A stretch of 64,000 nt of DNA from Floridanema evergladense (lineage in GTDB: Bacteria > Cyanobacteriota > Cyanobacteriia > Cyanobacteriales > Aerosakkonemataceae). The stretch lies in assembly GCF_041929205.1 (NCBI RefSeq), contig NZ_JBHFNT010000073.1; one strand, 5' to 3'. The position numbers and the translations under genes were made by a program. Shown piece after piece: positions 17,017-26,837 of this stretch. Numbering within the stretch: position 1 is the first letter of the stretch; each line of letters starts with the position of its first letter. The notes under the pieces are model-generated. The model was not told the origin of the DNA. It made no database searches and was given only the letters and a program-made list of their open reading frames with translations.

Positions 17017-18264
17017 ATGGATAAGCCAATTTTAACGATTTTTTACCAATTCAACCCTTGGCGTAGTAGTATCGGGGGAATCCAGACTGTTATTAAAAAT
17101 TTTGTTAAATACGCTCCCGAAGAATTTGCAGTAAGACTGGTGGGAACAGGAGACGATCCGCGCCAGCCGATCGGGAAATGGCAGGAAGCTGAGTTAGCAG
17201 GCAAAGCAATTAAGTTTATGCCTGTACTTTACATAGAAAATGATAATGTCAGAAAGCTAATCCCCACCACGATTAAGTATACTGCGGCACTTTTTGGTCG
17301 TCAGCTGGCTTCTGATTTTATGCACTTTCATAGATTGGAGCCAACAGCGGCAGCATTGAATTGGAAAGGAGAAAAAACTCTATTTGTTCACAATGATATT
17401 CATAAACAAATAAGTTCTCAGAGTGGAAAAGATGCGATCGCGTGGCGTTACTTACCAGCAGCATATTTTGCGATCGAACGGCTATTAGTTAAACAATTCA
17501 CCGAAGTACTCTCTTGCAACACAGAATCAGCGAAATTATATAGAGAACGCTATCCCCAAATAGCAGACAAAGTGAAATATGTAAAAAATACGGTAGACAA
17601 CGAAATCTGTTATCCCCTAACCTGGGATGAGAAAGAGCGGGAAAGACTCAATTTGGCAGAGCAAATGGGTAAATCAGAAGAGACAAAATTTATTCTTTTT
17701 GCTGGTCGATTGCATCCTCAAAAAGACCCGATTTTATTGGTGCAATCTATTGCTGCTTTAAACAATTCAAACGTTCATTTGCTAATAGCAGGTGATGGAG
17801 ATTTGCGGGATAAAGTATCTTCAGAGATCGATCGCTTAGGACTGCAAAACCAAGTAACAATGCTAGGAGCAATTAACCAAAACGAACTAGCAAAATTGCA
17901 AAAAATTTGCAGTGCCTTTATCTTAACCAGTGCTTACGAAGGTTTACCATTAGTAGTTCTGGAAGCACTAGCCTGCGGAACACCGATAGTAACAACTCGA
18001 TGTGGTGAAACTCCTAACTTACTTTCTCCTAAGAGTGGAGTGATTTGCGAAGAACGCACGCCAGTTGCTATTGCAGATGCTTTGGGTAGGATACTCTACA
18101 ATCCACGCGATTATCCGATCGAAGCCTGTGTTGAAGCTGCTGCACCCTATAGTGCAAAGACTGTAGTGGGTGACATCTACAAAGATATGTTGGAGCGTTG
18201 GCAACAGCGCAGTTCTTTATCAAAAAATCAGCATCTCACAAGTCTAACAGGGGTTTCTCCATGA
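17017..18264 (+). CDS. Family 4 glycosyltransferase
   Basis: A 415-residue GT-B enzyme. WRSSIGGIQTVIKNFVKYAP is the N-terminal acceptor-side glycine loop. FILFAGRLHPQKDPILLVQS and LTSAYEGLPLVVLEALACGT (EX7E) form the donor-binding half. It likely adds one sugar of the exopolysaccharide repeat; its specificity is unknown. The C-terminus overlaps the next gene in an ATGA junction, so the two are translated together. The pair may have its own promoter in the 305-base gap upstream. Confidence 0.92.
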   Translation: MDKPILTIFYQFNPWRSSIGGIQTVIKNFVKYAPEEFAVRLVGTGDDPRQPIGKWQEAELAGKAIKFMPVLYIENDNVRKLIPTTIKYTAALFGRQLASDFMHFHRLEPTAAALNWKGEKTLFVHNDIHKQISSQSGKDAIAWRYLPAAYFAIERLLVKQFTEVLSCNTESAKLYRERYPQIADKVKYVKNTVDNEICYPLTWDEKERERLNLAEQMGKSEETKFILFAGRLHPQKDPILLVQSIAALNNSNVHLLIAGDGDLRDKVSSEIDRLGLQNQVTMLGAINQNELAKLQKICSAFILTSAYEGLPLVVLEALACGTPIVTTRCGETPNLLSPKSGVICEERTPVAIADALGRILYNPRDYPIEACVEAAAPYSAKTVVGDIYKDMLERWQQRSSLSKNQHLTSLTGVSP

Positions 18265-19445
18265 AAATAGCTGTAATTGGTGTCAAAGGCTTACCCGCTA
18301 AACAAGGTGGAATCGAACATCATTGTGAAGAGATTTATCCGCGTTTGGTAGCACAAGGTCATTCAGTAGATTTGTTCGCCCGTTCTTCCTATACTGAATC
18401 CACCTCGCTGGAAAGTTACGACTATCAGGGAGTTAACGTTGTCTCTTTACCTTGCTTGTATGCTGGAGGAATGGATGCGCTACTGAGTTCTGCACTGGGG
18501 GCGATCGCCTCTGGAAGACAGCAATATGATATAGTTCATTTCCATGCTTTAGGGCCATCACTTTTTTGCTGGCTACCAAAACTCACCACCTCAGCGAAAA
18601 TCGTCGTCACCTGTCATGGCTTAGACTGGCAGCGTGCCAAATGGCAAAAAGCTCCTGGGAAATTACTATACTACGGGGAACGAGCAGCAGTACGCTTTGC
18701 TGACGAAATCATAGTTGTTTCCGAAGACCTGCGCTCCTATTTCCAAAAAACCTATAACAAACAGACAACTTATATTCCCAACGCCGCTTCTGTTTTAGCT
18801 CAATCAGACCCGGAATTTACTTTTGGTACTTCCCTTGGTTTAACACAGCAAAAGTACATTCTATTTTTAGGCAGACTCGTACCAGAAAAATGCCCCGATT
18901 TGCTGATTCAAGCATTCCAAAAACTCCAACCACAAGGATGGAAATTAGCTCTTGTTGGTGGCACCAGCGATACTGCTGAATACTCTACAAAACTAGTCAA
19001 CATGGCAGCAAATAACGAAAATATTATATTTGCTGGTCAACAAAAAGGCTCTCATTTAGCAGAACTTATTCGAGGTGCTGGATTATTTGTGCTTCCTTCC
19101 AAATTAGAAGGACTACCCTTAGCAATGTTGGAAGCAATGCAAGAAGGTATTCCGGTAGTTGCCAGTAATATTCCTGTCCACGAGCAACTAATATCTGAGC
19201 GAAGGGGTTTAGCGTTCCAAGTGGAAAATTTAGACTCCTGTATTAGCACTTTAGATTGGGCAATTAATCATCCAGAGGAAATGGCAGTAATGGCTAAAAA
19301 TGCCCAGAAATATGTCCAAACTCACTTTAACTGGGATGAAATTAGCGCTGAAACTTTAAAAGTGTATACAACACTCCACTCCTCTTTAAAAATCGGAAAC
19401 AGAGCAATCCAGCTGGCAAATAACACTTATGAAAGTTTAATTTGA
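18261..19445 (+). CDS. Family 4 glycosyltransferase (rhamnosyl/fucosyl-type N-terminus)
   Basis: A GT-B enzyme of 394 residues from the ATG at 18261, which overlaps the upstream TGA. A 21-residue in-frame extension to 18198 is unlikely. The start MKIAVIGVKGLPAKQGGIEH is characteristic of the DUF1972-type N-terminal domain of EPS glycosyltransferases. YILFLGRLVPEKCPDLLIQA and LPSKLEGLPLAMLEAMQEGI (EX7E) mark the donor domain. The donor sugar cannot be fixed from sequence. It is the last gene of the EPS region. Confidence 0.92.
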   Translation: MKIAVIGVKGLPAKQGGIEHHCEEIYPRLVAQGHSVDLFARSSYTESTSLESYDYQGVNVVSLPCLYAGGMDALLSSALGAIASGRQQYDIVHFHALGPSLFCWLPKLTTSAKIVVTCHGLDWQRAKWQKAPGKLLYYGERAAVRFADEIIVVSEDLRSYFQKTYNKQTTYIPNAASVLAQSDPEFTFGTSLGLTQQKYILFLGRLVPEKCPDLLIQAFQKLQPQGWKLALVGGTSDTAEYSTKLVNMAANNENIIFAGQQKGSHLAELIRGAGLFVLPSKLEGLPLAMLEAMQEGIPVVASNIPVHEQLISERRGLAFQVENLDSCISTLDWAINHPEEMAVMAKNAQKYVQTHFNWDEISAETLKVYTTLHSSLKIGNRAIQLANNTYESLI

Positions 19446-19591
19446 ATTTTTTGCTAGATTGTTTAGCTAAAACCATCTAGCCTTGTATCTCCATGCTAAT
19501 TTTTGATACTCAAAAAACCGGGCTTCTGGACTTAGAAACGGCTTTTTTTCTAAAGAAACCCAGCTTTTGCGGGAGTATGAAAATTTTTACT

Positions 19592-20353
19592 CTAAGCACT
19601 ATATCCAACTACTACAGCTTCGCCTGTTGTACCATGAGCAGGTCGTTCTGTGCTACCTGGTTTATCTTGACGGGTGAGTAAATCAAATACATGATCGCCG
19701 ATCGCCAATCTGACATCTTCTTCTAAATCGTGCATCACATCTCGATTTAATTTAAACGCATAGTTGGCTTCTTCTACTATGCGTTGAATTGTAGCTTCAT
19801 CGATCGCTAAAGAGTTCAAAGCTTGGCGATACTTTTCCTTAAATTCTCGTCTAGCTTCTACAGTGGGAATTTGTTCAAAGTCGTGTAATCCGGTACCTTC
19901 ATCTGGTGGTAAATTCAATGCCGATCGAATAATATTTTTTAAAGCTTGTCCACCAGACAGATCGCCCATGTAACGAGTATAACTGTGAGCAATTAAAAGC
20001 ACTGGGTCGTTGTTGGCGATTTCTTGGAGGCGATCGACATAAACCTTACCAGCAGGTAAAGCAGCAATCTCTTCCCGCCAATTTTCACCATAATAATAAG
20101 CTAAATCTTTCTCTAAATTTGCCGTGCGATTTAACTCAGGAAAATACATCACTCCTAACACTGGATGATCCTGATAACGCCGCAAAGAATCTTCTAAAGT
20201 AGTGTAGACTAAATACAGATTTGCCAGCAACTTGCGGAATGGTTCTCTTTCAACAATTCCTTTAAGAAAACACTTCATATAAGCAGTATTTTCCGCAGCA
20301 GTATGAGAATGTTTCGTGCCTTCTCGCAGACTGTTGGCTAAATCGTGACTCAT
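19592..20353 (-). CDS. ho1: Heme oxygenase (biliverdin-forming)
   Basis: A 253-residue soluble enzyme that opens heme to biliverdin IX-alpha, CO and iron using ferredoxin electrons, the first step toward phycobilins. The proximal heme ligand is His17 in REGTKHSHTAAEN. The glycine-rich distal helix is YMGDLSGGQALKN. It is slightly longer than the usual 240 residues because of a polar tail. The adjacent gene on the other strand is acsF, sharing a 232-base divergent promoter region. Whether this is the constitutive HO1 or the low-oxygen HO2 paralogue cannot be decided from one copy, so the symbol is a best guess. Confidence 0.93.
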   Translation of the reverse strand: MSHDLANSLREGTKHSHTAAENTAYMKCFLKGIVEREPFRKLLANLYLVYTTLEDSLRRYQDHPVLGVMYFPELNRTANLEKDLAYYYGENWREEIAALPAGKVYVDRLQEIANNDPVLLIAHSYTRYMGDLSGGQALKNIIRSALNLPPDEGTGLHDFEQIPTVEARREFKEKYRQALNSLAIDEATIQRIVEEANYAFKLNRDVMHDLEEDVRLAIGDHVFDLLTRQDKPGSTERPAHGTTGEAVVVGYSA

Positions 20354-20585
20354 CTCAATTTACCTCTTTTCTAAGACAATGCGCTTTCAGCAGGCATCTT
20401 TATCCATCCCACCAAAAGACTTTTAATACTCTATAACCATTAGGCGATTAAATGTGAAACAGTTTTCATAACTTAACAAAGTTACAGTAAGATTAACGTT
20501 TGTTACCTTTTCCACACAAAGATCTTTTCAAGAGGCGGCAAGTAGTATAACTTAAAAACTATTGAGTTATAGCGAGACAAACACT

Positions 20586-21656
20586 ATGGTTACTTCTCCG
20601 CCAAAGCCCTCTCAGGAGTTAGCAGGTAAAACAAAAGCACTAAAGGAAAACATCCTCACACCGAGATTTTATACGACAGACTTTGAAACTGCGGCCCAAA
20701 TGGATTTATCTGCCCAAGACACCGAATTACAGGCAATGTTGGCAGAAATGCGGGCGGATTACAACCGTCACCACTTTGTTAGGGATGAAGCGTTTAATGA
20801 GTCTTGGGATCATATTACGGGAGAAGACAGACAAGCTTTTATTAATTATTTGGAGAGATCTTGCGTTTCTGAGTTTTCCGGGTTTTTGCTGTTTAAGGAA
20901 CTTTCGCGCAAATTAAAGGATCGCAGTCCGCTGTTATCGGAAATGTTTAATTTGATGGCGAGAGATGAAGCGCGTCATGCGGGATTCCTCAATAAGGCAA
21001 TGGGGGATTTTGGCTGTACGATGGATTTGGGTTATTTGACAAAGAATCGGGTTTACACATTTTTCCCGATCGAATGGGTAATTTACACAGTTTATTTGTC
21101 CGAAAAAATTGGTTATTGGCGCTACATCATTATTTATCGCCATTTAGAAAAACATCCTGAAAATCAGTTTTATCCTTTATTCCGCTATTTTGAAAGTTGG
21201 TGTCAGGATGAAAACCGTCACGGAGATATTTTTAAAGCATTGTTGCGATCGCAACCAAAACTGTGGCAAACTTGGCAATCTCGCTTGTGGAGTCGGTTTT
21301 TCTTGCTGACAGTTTTTGCCACTCACACTTTAACTGTTCACGAAAGAACAGGATTTTATAAAGTATTGGGATTAGATGCAACGAAATTTGATGCGGAAGT
21401 AATTCGCAAAACTAACGAATCAGCTGCACGCGCTTTCCCTTCAGTTCTAGATACAGAAAATCCAGAGTTTTTCGATCGCCTACATCGCAGTTCCGATCTA
21501 AATTTACAGATGTCCCAAATTGATGGTAGTTCTCAACCCAAATGGTTGAAAGCGTTACGGAAATTACCATTGCAGTTATCAATTTTCGGTCATTTGCTAC
21601 GGATTTATCTGCTCAAAGGTGTTGATGCAGAAGCCTTGCGAGGAACCGTGCGTTAA
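20586..21656 (+). CDS. acsF: Aerobic Mg-protoporphyrin IX monomethyl ester cyclase
   Basis: A diiron enzyme of about 356 residues that forms the isocyclic E-ring of chlorophyll using O2 and reductant. The ferritin-like metal-binding motifs are visible as MARDEARHAGFLN and WCQDENRHGDIFK (two ExxH pairs). I prefer the ATG at 20586; an in-frame TTG at 20562 would add eight residues. It is also called chlA in cyanobacteria. Its divergent neighbour is heme oxygenase, so chlorophyll and bilin branches may share control here. A BchE-type oxygen-independent enzyme for the same step is encoded at 32975-35017. Confidence 0.96.
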   Translation: MVTSPPKPSQELAGKTKALKENILTPRFYTTDFETAAQMDLSAQDTELQAMLAEMRADYNRHHFVRDEAFNESWDHITGEDRQAFINYLERSCVSEFSGFLLFKELSRKLKDRSPLLSEMFNLMARDEARHAGFLNKAMGDFGCTMDLGYLTKNRVYTFFPIEWVIYTVYLSEKIGYWRYIIIYRHLEKHPENQFYPLFRYFESWCQDENRHGDIFKALLRSQPKLWQTWQSRLWSRFFLLTVFATHTLTVHERTGFYKVLGLDATKFDAEVIRKTNESAARAFPSVLDTENPEFFDRLHRSSDLNLQMSQIDGSSQPKWLKALRKLPLQLSIFGHLLRIYLLKGVDAEALRGTVR

Positions 21657-21667
21657 AAAATTCTACC

Positions 21668-21700
21668 AGATCCCCGACTTCTTGAAGAAGTCGGGGATCT
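21668..21700. repeat. Perfect 33-base palindrome
   Basis: A perfect inverted repeat with arms AGATCCCCGACTTCTT and AAGAAGTCGGGGATCT around a single base, 11 bases after the acsF stop. It can end acsF transcripts. It also marks the exact left boundary of the decayed gene fragment that follows, suggesting the element lay at a deletion or insertion junction. Confidence 0.85.
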
Positions 21701-22080
21701 TGCTTAGGGAACTGCATAAATTTTTAAATCGCGCCAAAGTCGAATGGGGAAGAGACTTATCAGTTCCCTACTTTCCTAATCAGCAGGAAAAAGAATCATT
21801 TGAGAAACTCTGGAAAACCGAATTAAATACTTGGCGCTCATCGACAGCTAAAGATACAATGAGAGCGATCGCAACAGGTTTACAAAAACTACTTAAACAA
21901 CCAAATCTAACTCGTGAAAAATTAGACAGTATACTCAGAAATCCAAAATTTACAGTAAAGGGAATCACCGGACAATTTAAGTTTAACAACAAAACAGGCG
22001 AACGTGAATTTTTCTTTCAGCAACAGCGTCCTGATACATTAATTCAAGTTCAAAATAGTAAATTTGTTAAAATTGAGTAG
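21701..22080 (+). pseudogene. 3' remnant of a Leu/Ile/Val-type solute-binding protein gene
   Basis: An open frame of about 126 residues continues from the palindrome to the TAG at 22078. The translation (DTMRAIATGLQKLL, LTREKLDSILRNPKFTVKG, ITGQFKFNN..GERE, PDTLIQVQNSKFV) resembles the last third of the receptor-type periplasmic-binding proteins of branched-chain amino acid ABC systems in cyanobacteria. The N-terminal two-thirds and signal peptide are absent, and no credible start exists. The frame can be read through the palindrome from an ATG at 21619 inside acsF, but that is not a plausible protein. I read it as a degraded fragment. Confidence 0.6.
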
Positions 22081-22456
22081 CTCTCCATTAATCAAACTAA
22101 ATTATTATTTATAGCCTTAGTTTTGTCAGTAAAAAATCAAAAAGTATAGCAGAATACGTCAAGTAGAAGTAACAAATTTTTATAAAAATATTAAGAAATG
22201 TGCCTTGACGAAATAAAAAAAATTTGCCATAAATTGCTTAAGCGCGATCGAGTCTCAAAGTTTTGGTAATTAGAACGACGATCGCATTTCATTGTGCGGA
22301 GTGATATAGCAACAGCTAGATAAGTTTTGACTGGATTAAAAATATTAATAGTAGATTTGGGAGAGCAAACTGCATAAGTAACATTCGTTCAGACATATCA
22401 GAGATTAAGTCAAGATTTACAACTTGCTTTTTAGTCAATTCTTGAGGGAATCATGT
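22081..22456. other. Intergenic region upstream of subtilase
   Basis: 376 bases, AT-rich, with GATCG motifs near 22247 and 22281. I see no ORF or hairpin that I can support. It is expected to contain the promoter for the protease gene; a GAGGG at 22444-22448 is the likely ribosome-binding site for the ATG at 22457. Confidence 0.35.
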
Positions 22457-24067
22457 ATGGCTACTTCTACTGCACTAGATAGTCTGTTTAACGCTGATTT
22501 CTATCGCTCCCAGAATCCCGATTTAGCTAACTTGGATAACCAGCAAGCTTTTGCACACTGGAGAAATGCTGGTATAGCTGAGAGCCGATCGTTTTCACCC
22601 TTCATTGACTTAAATTTTTATCGCTCTAGTAACCGCGATTTAAGAAACTTAGGAAATCTCGACCTATTCAACCATTTTGCTAATGTAGGTTTGTCAGAAG
22701 GGCGAAAATTTTCACCTTTTCTAGACCTACAATTTTACCAAGATAGCAACCCTCAGTTAGCTCTATACAGTAAAAGAGATGCTTTAGCGCACTTCGCTAA
22801 TCCTAACTTTGGCTTGAATGAACGGCGAGTTTTTTCTAGATTTATCGATCTCAATTTTTATCGATCGGTAAACTCCGATTTAGCTAACTTAAACTACCGT
22901 CAGTTATTTGACCATTTATACCAATCTGGTATCAATGAAGGACGAATATTTTCACCCTTTGTTGACCTGAATTCTTACCGAACTAACAATCGAGATTTAG
23001 CTTCTTTAACTAACCGTCAATTATGGGAACATTTTTTGGTTAATAGTTTTGTTGAAGGACGTAAATATTCCCCATTTCCTTTTAATCGTACATTCGGTTA
23101 TGGTTTAGTAAATGCAGCAGCAGCAGTCGCTAAAGCAACTGGACAAAATACTTTTCCCGATGTTCCCAATTTAGGTGGTAATAACTGGGGATTAGATATG
23201 ATCAAAGCTCCAGAAGTTTGGCAAAGAGGTGTCACTGGACAGGGAATTGTCGTGGCAGTTATAGATAGTGGAGTTGATTACTTTCACCCTGACTTAGATA
23301 ATAATATTTGGGTAAATACCAGAGAAATTGCTGGAAATGGAATTGATGACGATCGCAATGGTTTTATTGACGATGTTCGCGGTTGGAATTTTTTCAGTAG
23401 TAACAATCAGCCACTAGATTTAGACGGTCACGGTACTAGTGTAGCCGGAATAATTGCCGCAGAAAATAACAATATTGGCATAACTGGAGTAGCTTTTAAT
23501 GCCAAAATTATGCCAATAAAGGTACTTGAAAGATTGCCTAAAAATGACCTCCCTTCTGGAACTGATGATGATGTCGCTAATGGCATTCTTTATGCTATTA
23601 GGAACGGAGCAAATGTAATCAACTTAAGCTTGGGTACTTTGTCTCAATCTCAAACAGTTAGAACAGCAGGAGCTATTAAAGAAGCTTTTGAAAAAGGTGT
23701 TGTTGTTGTTTCAGCAGCTGGAAACGATAGTAGCCTTACGCCTATTTATCCGGCTCGTTATGCTACCCATTTTGGCATTGCTGGTGGCGCAGTCGATCGC
23801 AATAAAGTTATTCCTGCTTTTTCTAACGATGCTGGTTTTACACCGATCGATTATGTAGTTGCACCAGGAGTAGATGTTTATTCCACATCTGATTTTAACG
23901 AATATGAAACTAAAACTGGTACATCAATGGCTGCTCCTTATGTAGCGGGAACAGCTGCTTTGATTTTAAGTGCCAATCCCAATCTATCACCTGTTACGGT
24001 AGAAAATATCCTGACTACAACAGCCGATCCAACTGGGATATTAACTGGGCTATTGATCGATTTTTAA
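22457..24067 (+). CDS. Subtilisin-family (S8) protease with five N-terminal FYR repeats
   Basis: A protein of about 536 residues. The N-terminal 200 residues hold five repeats of 39-41 residues (for example IDLNFYRSSNRDLRNLG, ending EGRKFSPF). A linker FGYGLVNAAAAVAKATGQ joins them to a complete subtilase domain. The catalytic triad is in VVAVIDSGVDYFHPDL (Asp), DLDGHGTSVAG (His) and TGTSMAAPYVAG (Ser). There is no classical signal peptide; such repeats are common in secreted cyanobacterial multi-domain proteins, so a non-Sec export route is possible. I prefer the ATG at 22457 with GAGGG upstream. Flanking genes suggest no pathway. Confidence 0.88.
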   Translation: MATSTALDSLFNADFYRSQNPDLANLDNQQAFAHWRNAGIAESRSFSPFIDLNFYRSSNRDLRNLGNLDLFNHFANVGLSEGRKFSPFLDLQFYQDSNPQLALYSKRDALAHFANPNFGLNERRVFSRFIDLNFYRSVNSDLANLNYRQLFDHLYQSGINEGRIFSPFVDLNSYRTNNRDLASLTNRQLWEHFLVNSFVEGRKYSPFPFNRTFGYGLVNAAAAVAKATGQNTFPDVPNLGGNNWGLDMIKAPEVWQRGVTGQGIVVAVIDSGVDYFHPDLDNNIWVNTREIAGNGIDDDRNGFIDDVRGWNFFSSNNQPLDLDGHGTSVAGIIAAENNNIGITGVAFNAKIMPIKVLERLPKNDLPSGTDDDVANGILYAIRNGANVINLSLGTLSQSQTVRTAGAIKEAFEKGVVVVSAAGNDSSLTPIYPARYATHFGIAGGAVDRNKVIPAFSNDAGFTPIDYVVAPGVDVYSTSDFNEYETKTGTSMAAPYVAGTAALILSANPNLSPVTVENILTTTADPTGILTGLLIDF

Positions 24068-24094
24068 TAGCACTTACGCAGTGGCTAAATATGG

Positions 24095-24165
24095 TGGAAT
24101 GGTGCGTTACACTGGCGTTTTTCTTAAATACCGCAGGCTATACGCACCCTACTTATAGAGGCTAC
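24095..24165. repeat. GGTGCGTTAC...ACGCACC intergenic repeat
   Basis: An interrupted inverted repeat with outer arms GGTGCGT (from about 24101) and ACGCACC (near 24143), between the convergent subtilase and polyphosphate kinase genes. It resembles a widespread cyanobacterial intergenic element and could act as a bidirectional terminator. Confidence 0.5.
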
Positions 24166-24189
24166 TTACTCATCTTTAAGTGACTGTCC

Positions 24190-26337
24190 CTAAAAGTTTC
24201 CTTCCCGTTCCATCAGAATAATTTGGGCACTTTTTTCTGGGTTATCTTCGGTAGGTTGACGCTGAACGTAAGTACCATCAGATTTAAGTTCCCATGCCTG
24301 ACGATTATCTGCTAACAGGATATCGAGGATTTCTTTTAATTCCTTTGCACAGGTGGGGTCTTCAACTGGGGTGACTGCTTCCACTCGTCTATCGAGATTG
24401 CGCTCCATCCAATCCGCACTACCAATATATACCTCTTCCTCGCCGTTGTTGTGGAAGTGGAAAATGCGAGAATGTTCTAGATAACGTCCGACAATGCTAA
24501 TCAAGCGGATATTTTCGCTCACTTCTGGCACACCTGGACGCAAACAGCACATTCCTCGCACAATCAAGTCAATTTGCACGCCAGCTTGAGATGCTTCGTA
24601 CAAGGTTTTAATGATGCCGGGGTCGATCAGTGCGTTCATTTTGGCGATGATGCGACCGGATTTTCCGTTTTTAGCATGGTCAGTTTCCCGACGAATTAAG
24701 GCTTCCATGCGATCGCGCAATGTTACCGGAGCTACCAACAATTTCCGAAACGACTTTTGTTTAGAAAAACCTGTCAAATAATTGAACAAATCTATCAAAT
24801 CTGCACCCAGTTCTTCCCGGCAAGTCAGCAATCCTAAATCAGTGTAAATCTTCGCAGTCTTGGCGTTATAATTCCCCGTGCCAATATGACAATAGCGGCG
24901 AAAATCATCGCCTTCGGAGCGAATCACCAGTAACACTTTTGTATGTGTCTTCAAACCCATGACACCATACACTACATGAACTCCCGCTTCTTCTAAAGCT
25001 TTTGCCCAGTTAATGTTACTTTCTTCGTCAAATCTGGCTTTAATTTCTACCAAAGCCACAACCTGTTTACCATTCTGCGCCGCAGCAATCAAGGCTTTAA
25101 TAATTGGCGAATCGCTGGAGGTGCGGTACAAAGTCATTTTAATTGCTTGCACGTCAGGATCGTGAGCCGCTTGAGTAATAAAAGTTTCTACCGATGCGGC
25201 AAAGGACTGATATGGGTGATGCACCAACAAATCGCCTTGACGAATGACGTAGAAAATATTCTCGGTTGTCGTTTTACCCAAGATTTGCTCTGTGCTCAGA
25301 TGGCGCAAGCGTTGGGGAACTACAGGAGTCCAAGGTCGATCTTTGAGGTGGGGTAAGGGTAATGCCATCAAAGACATAAAATCTCGCATTCCCAACCAAC
25401 CTTGGGTCATGTACATATCGTTGGAGTCTACTTTCATCCCCTTGATTAGGGTTTGCTTGACAAATTCGGACATGGTGGGAGGAAACTGAAATCGAACCAC
25501 TGAGCCACCAAAACGACGTTTTCCTAGCTCTTGGGCGATCGCTTCTACTAAATCATCCGCTTCTTCTTCCTGAACGCTCAAGTCAGCATCGCGGGTAATC
25601 CGAAATAAATGTTGCTCCTCAATTATCATCCCTGGAAACAGCGCTGCCGAGTTATCTGCCACTATTTCTTCCAGACAAACTCCTGCCCAAACTACTGGGC
25701 GATCGCTCTTCGGATATACTTCCTCTGGCAATGGCACCAAGCGAGGTAAAGTATCTGGCACTTTGATGCGAGCAAATCCTGTTTCTCCGGTTTCTGGATC
25801 TTTAAGCACCACTGCCAAATTTAAACTCAAATTCGACATTACCGGAAATGGGTGAGCCGGATCGACTGCCAAGGGAGTTAGGAGGTAAAATACCCGCTTT
25901 TGAAAATATTGTTTTAAATAATCGCGTTGAGTCTGATTTAACTCGGCGTATTTTAATAAATGAACTCCTTGGGCTGCCAATTGCGGACGTATTTCTGTTT
26001 CAAATAACTCCTGTAACTGAGTCACCATTGGATGAAGACGCTGGCTGATTTCATCTAATTGTTGTTGGGCTGTTCTTCCATCAGGAGTCAAGGTGGCGAC
26101 TTGGGATTCTACTTGTCTTTGCAAACTTGCTACTCGCACCATGAAGAATTCATCGAGGTTGGAACTAAAGATAGCCGCAAATTTCACTCGTTCTAGTAAG
26201 GGTGTGCGGGGATCGATCGCTTCCTGTAACACCCGACGATTGAACTCCAACCAACTCAGTTCCCGGTTGAGATAGTACTTCGCGTCACTTAGATTAATTC
26301 CTGCAACGTCTTCTTTATGTTCTTTATGTTTAGCCAT
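24190..26337 (-). CDS. ppk1: Polyphosphate kinase
   Basis: A 715-residue enzyme that reversibly polymerises the gamma phosphate of ATP into polyphosphate. N-terminal domain: YYLNRELSWLEFNRRVLQEA. The two phospholipase-D-like catalytic domains carry GLKTHTKVLLVIR (autophosphorylated histidine region), YCHIGTGNYN and EHSRIFHFHN. Its length is normal for PPK1. It stands alone on the minus strand with a 500-base divergent region before pgi. No convincing tandem PHO box is visible in that region by eye. Confidence 0.97.
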   Translation of the reverse strand: MAKHKEHKEDVAGINLSDAKYYLNRELSWLEFNRRVLQEAIDPRTPLLERVKFAAIFSSNLDEFFMVRVASLQRQVESQVATLTPDGRTAQQQLDEISQRLHPMVTQLQELFETEIRPQLAAQGVHLLKYAELNQTQRDYLKQYFQKRVFYLLTPLAVDPAHPFPVMSNLSLNLAVVLKDPETGETGFARIKVPDTLPRLVPLPEEVYPKSDRPVVWAGVCLEEIVADNSAALFPGMIIEEQHLFRITRDADLSVQEEEADDLVEAIAQELGKRRFGGSVVRFQFPPTMSEFVKQTLIKGMKVDSNDMYMTQGWLGMRDFMSLMALPLPHLKDRPWTPVVPQRLRHLSTEQILGKTTTENIFYVIRQGDLLVHHPYQSFAASVETFITQAAHDPDVQAIKMTLYRTSSDSPIIKALIAAAQNGKQVVALVEIKARFDEESNINWAKALEEAGVHVVYGVMGLKTHTKVLLVIRSEGDDFRRYCHIGTGNYNAKTAKIYTDLGLLTCREELGADLIDLFNYLTGFSKQKSFRKLLVAPVTLRDRMEALIRRETDHAKNGKSGRIIAKMNALIDPGIIKTLYEASQAGVQIDLIVRGMCCLRPGVPEVSENIRLISIVGRYLEHSRIFHFHNNGEEEVYIGSADWMERNLDRRVEAVTPVEDPTCAKELKEILDILLADNRQAWELKSDGTYVQRQPTEDNPEKSAQIILMEREGNF

Positions 26338-26837
26338 AATGATGAAAGTTACTTAGGATATTTGGACAACTAAATTAGATTCAACTAAAACGATGACAAC
26401 AAATTGTAAAACCTTTAGGCTGATTTTACAACTCGTTCTCAAAAAAATATAGGTCTACTTTGCTTAATAACACTTAGTCAATTTTCCTACAAAGTACTAC
26501 TGAAAAATTGTTAAAAAAAACAAAAATTTCTTTGAGGAGATTTTCATCTCTAGATAATTTCTAATTAAACTAATCTTAATAGAAAATGTTTATGCTGTGC
26601 TTTGCGGGAATGGTTCGACTTTTGTCATGAGAATGAATTAAAGATTGGAATATTTACCTTTCTAATTTAATTATTCATTCAACTTTGAAGGTGAAAAATT
26701 TAAATTAACAAAGACGATAGCTACAATAGCCAAATCTTCAAAGTCAAACAAGGACATCTCGAACTCGTGCCAATCAAATTTCTTATGAATACAGGATTAT
26801 CTGCTAATTTTCAATTTTTTTCTTGCATGAGGCTGAT
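26338..26837. other. Long divergent intergenic region, ppk1 / pgi
   Basis: 500 bases, very AT-rich, without a gene. It should hold two divergent promoters. The sequence ATGAGG just before 26838 supplies the ribosome-binding site of pgi. No terminator, riboswitch or repeat family was recognised. Confidence 0.4.
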
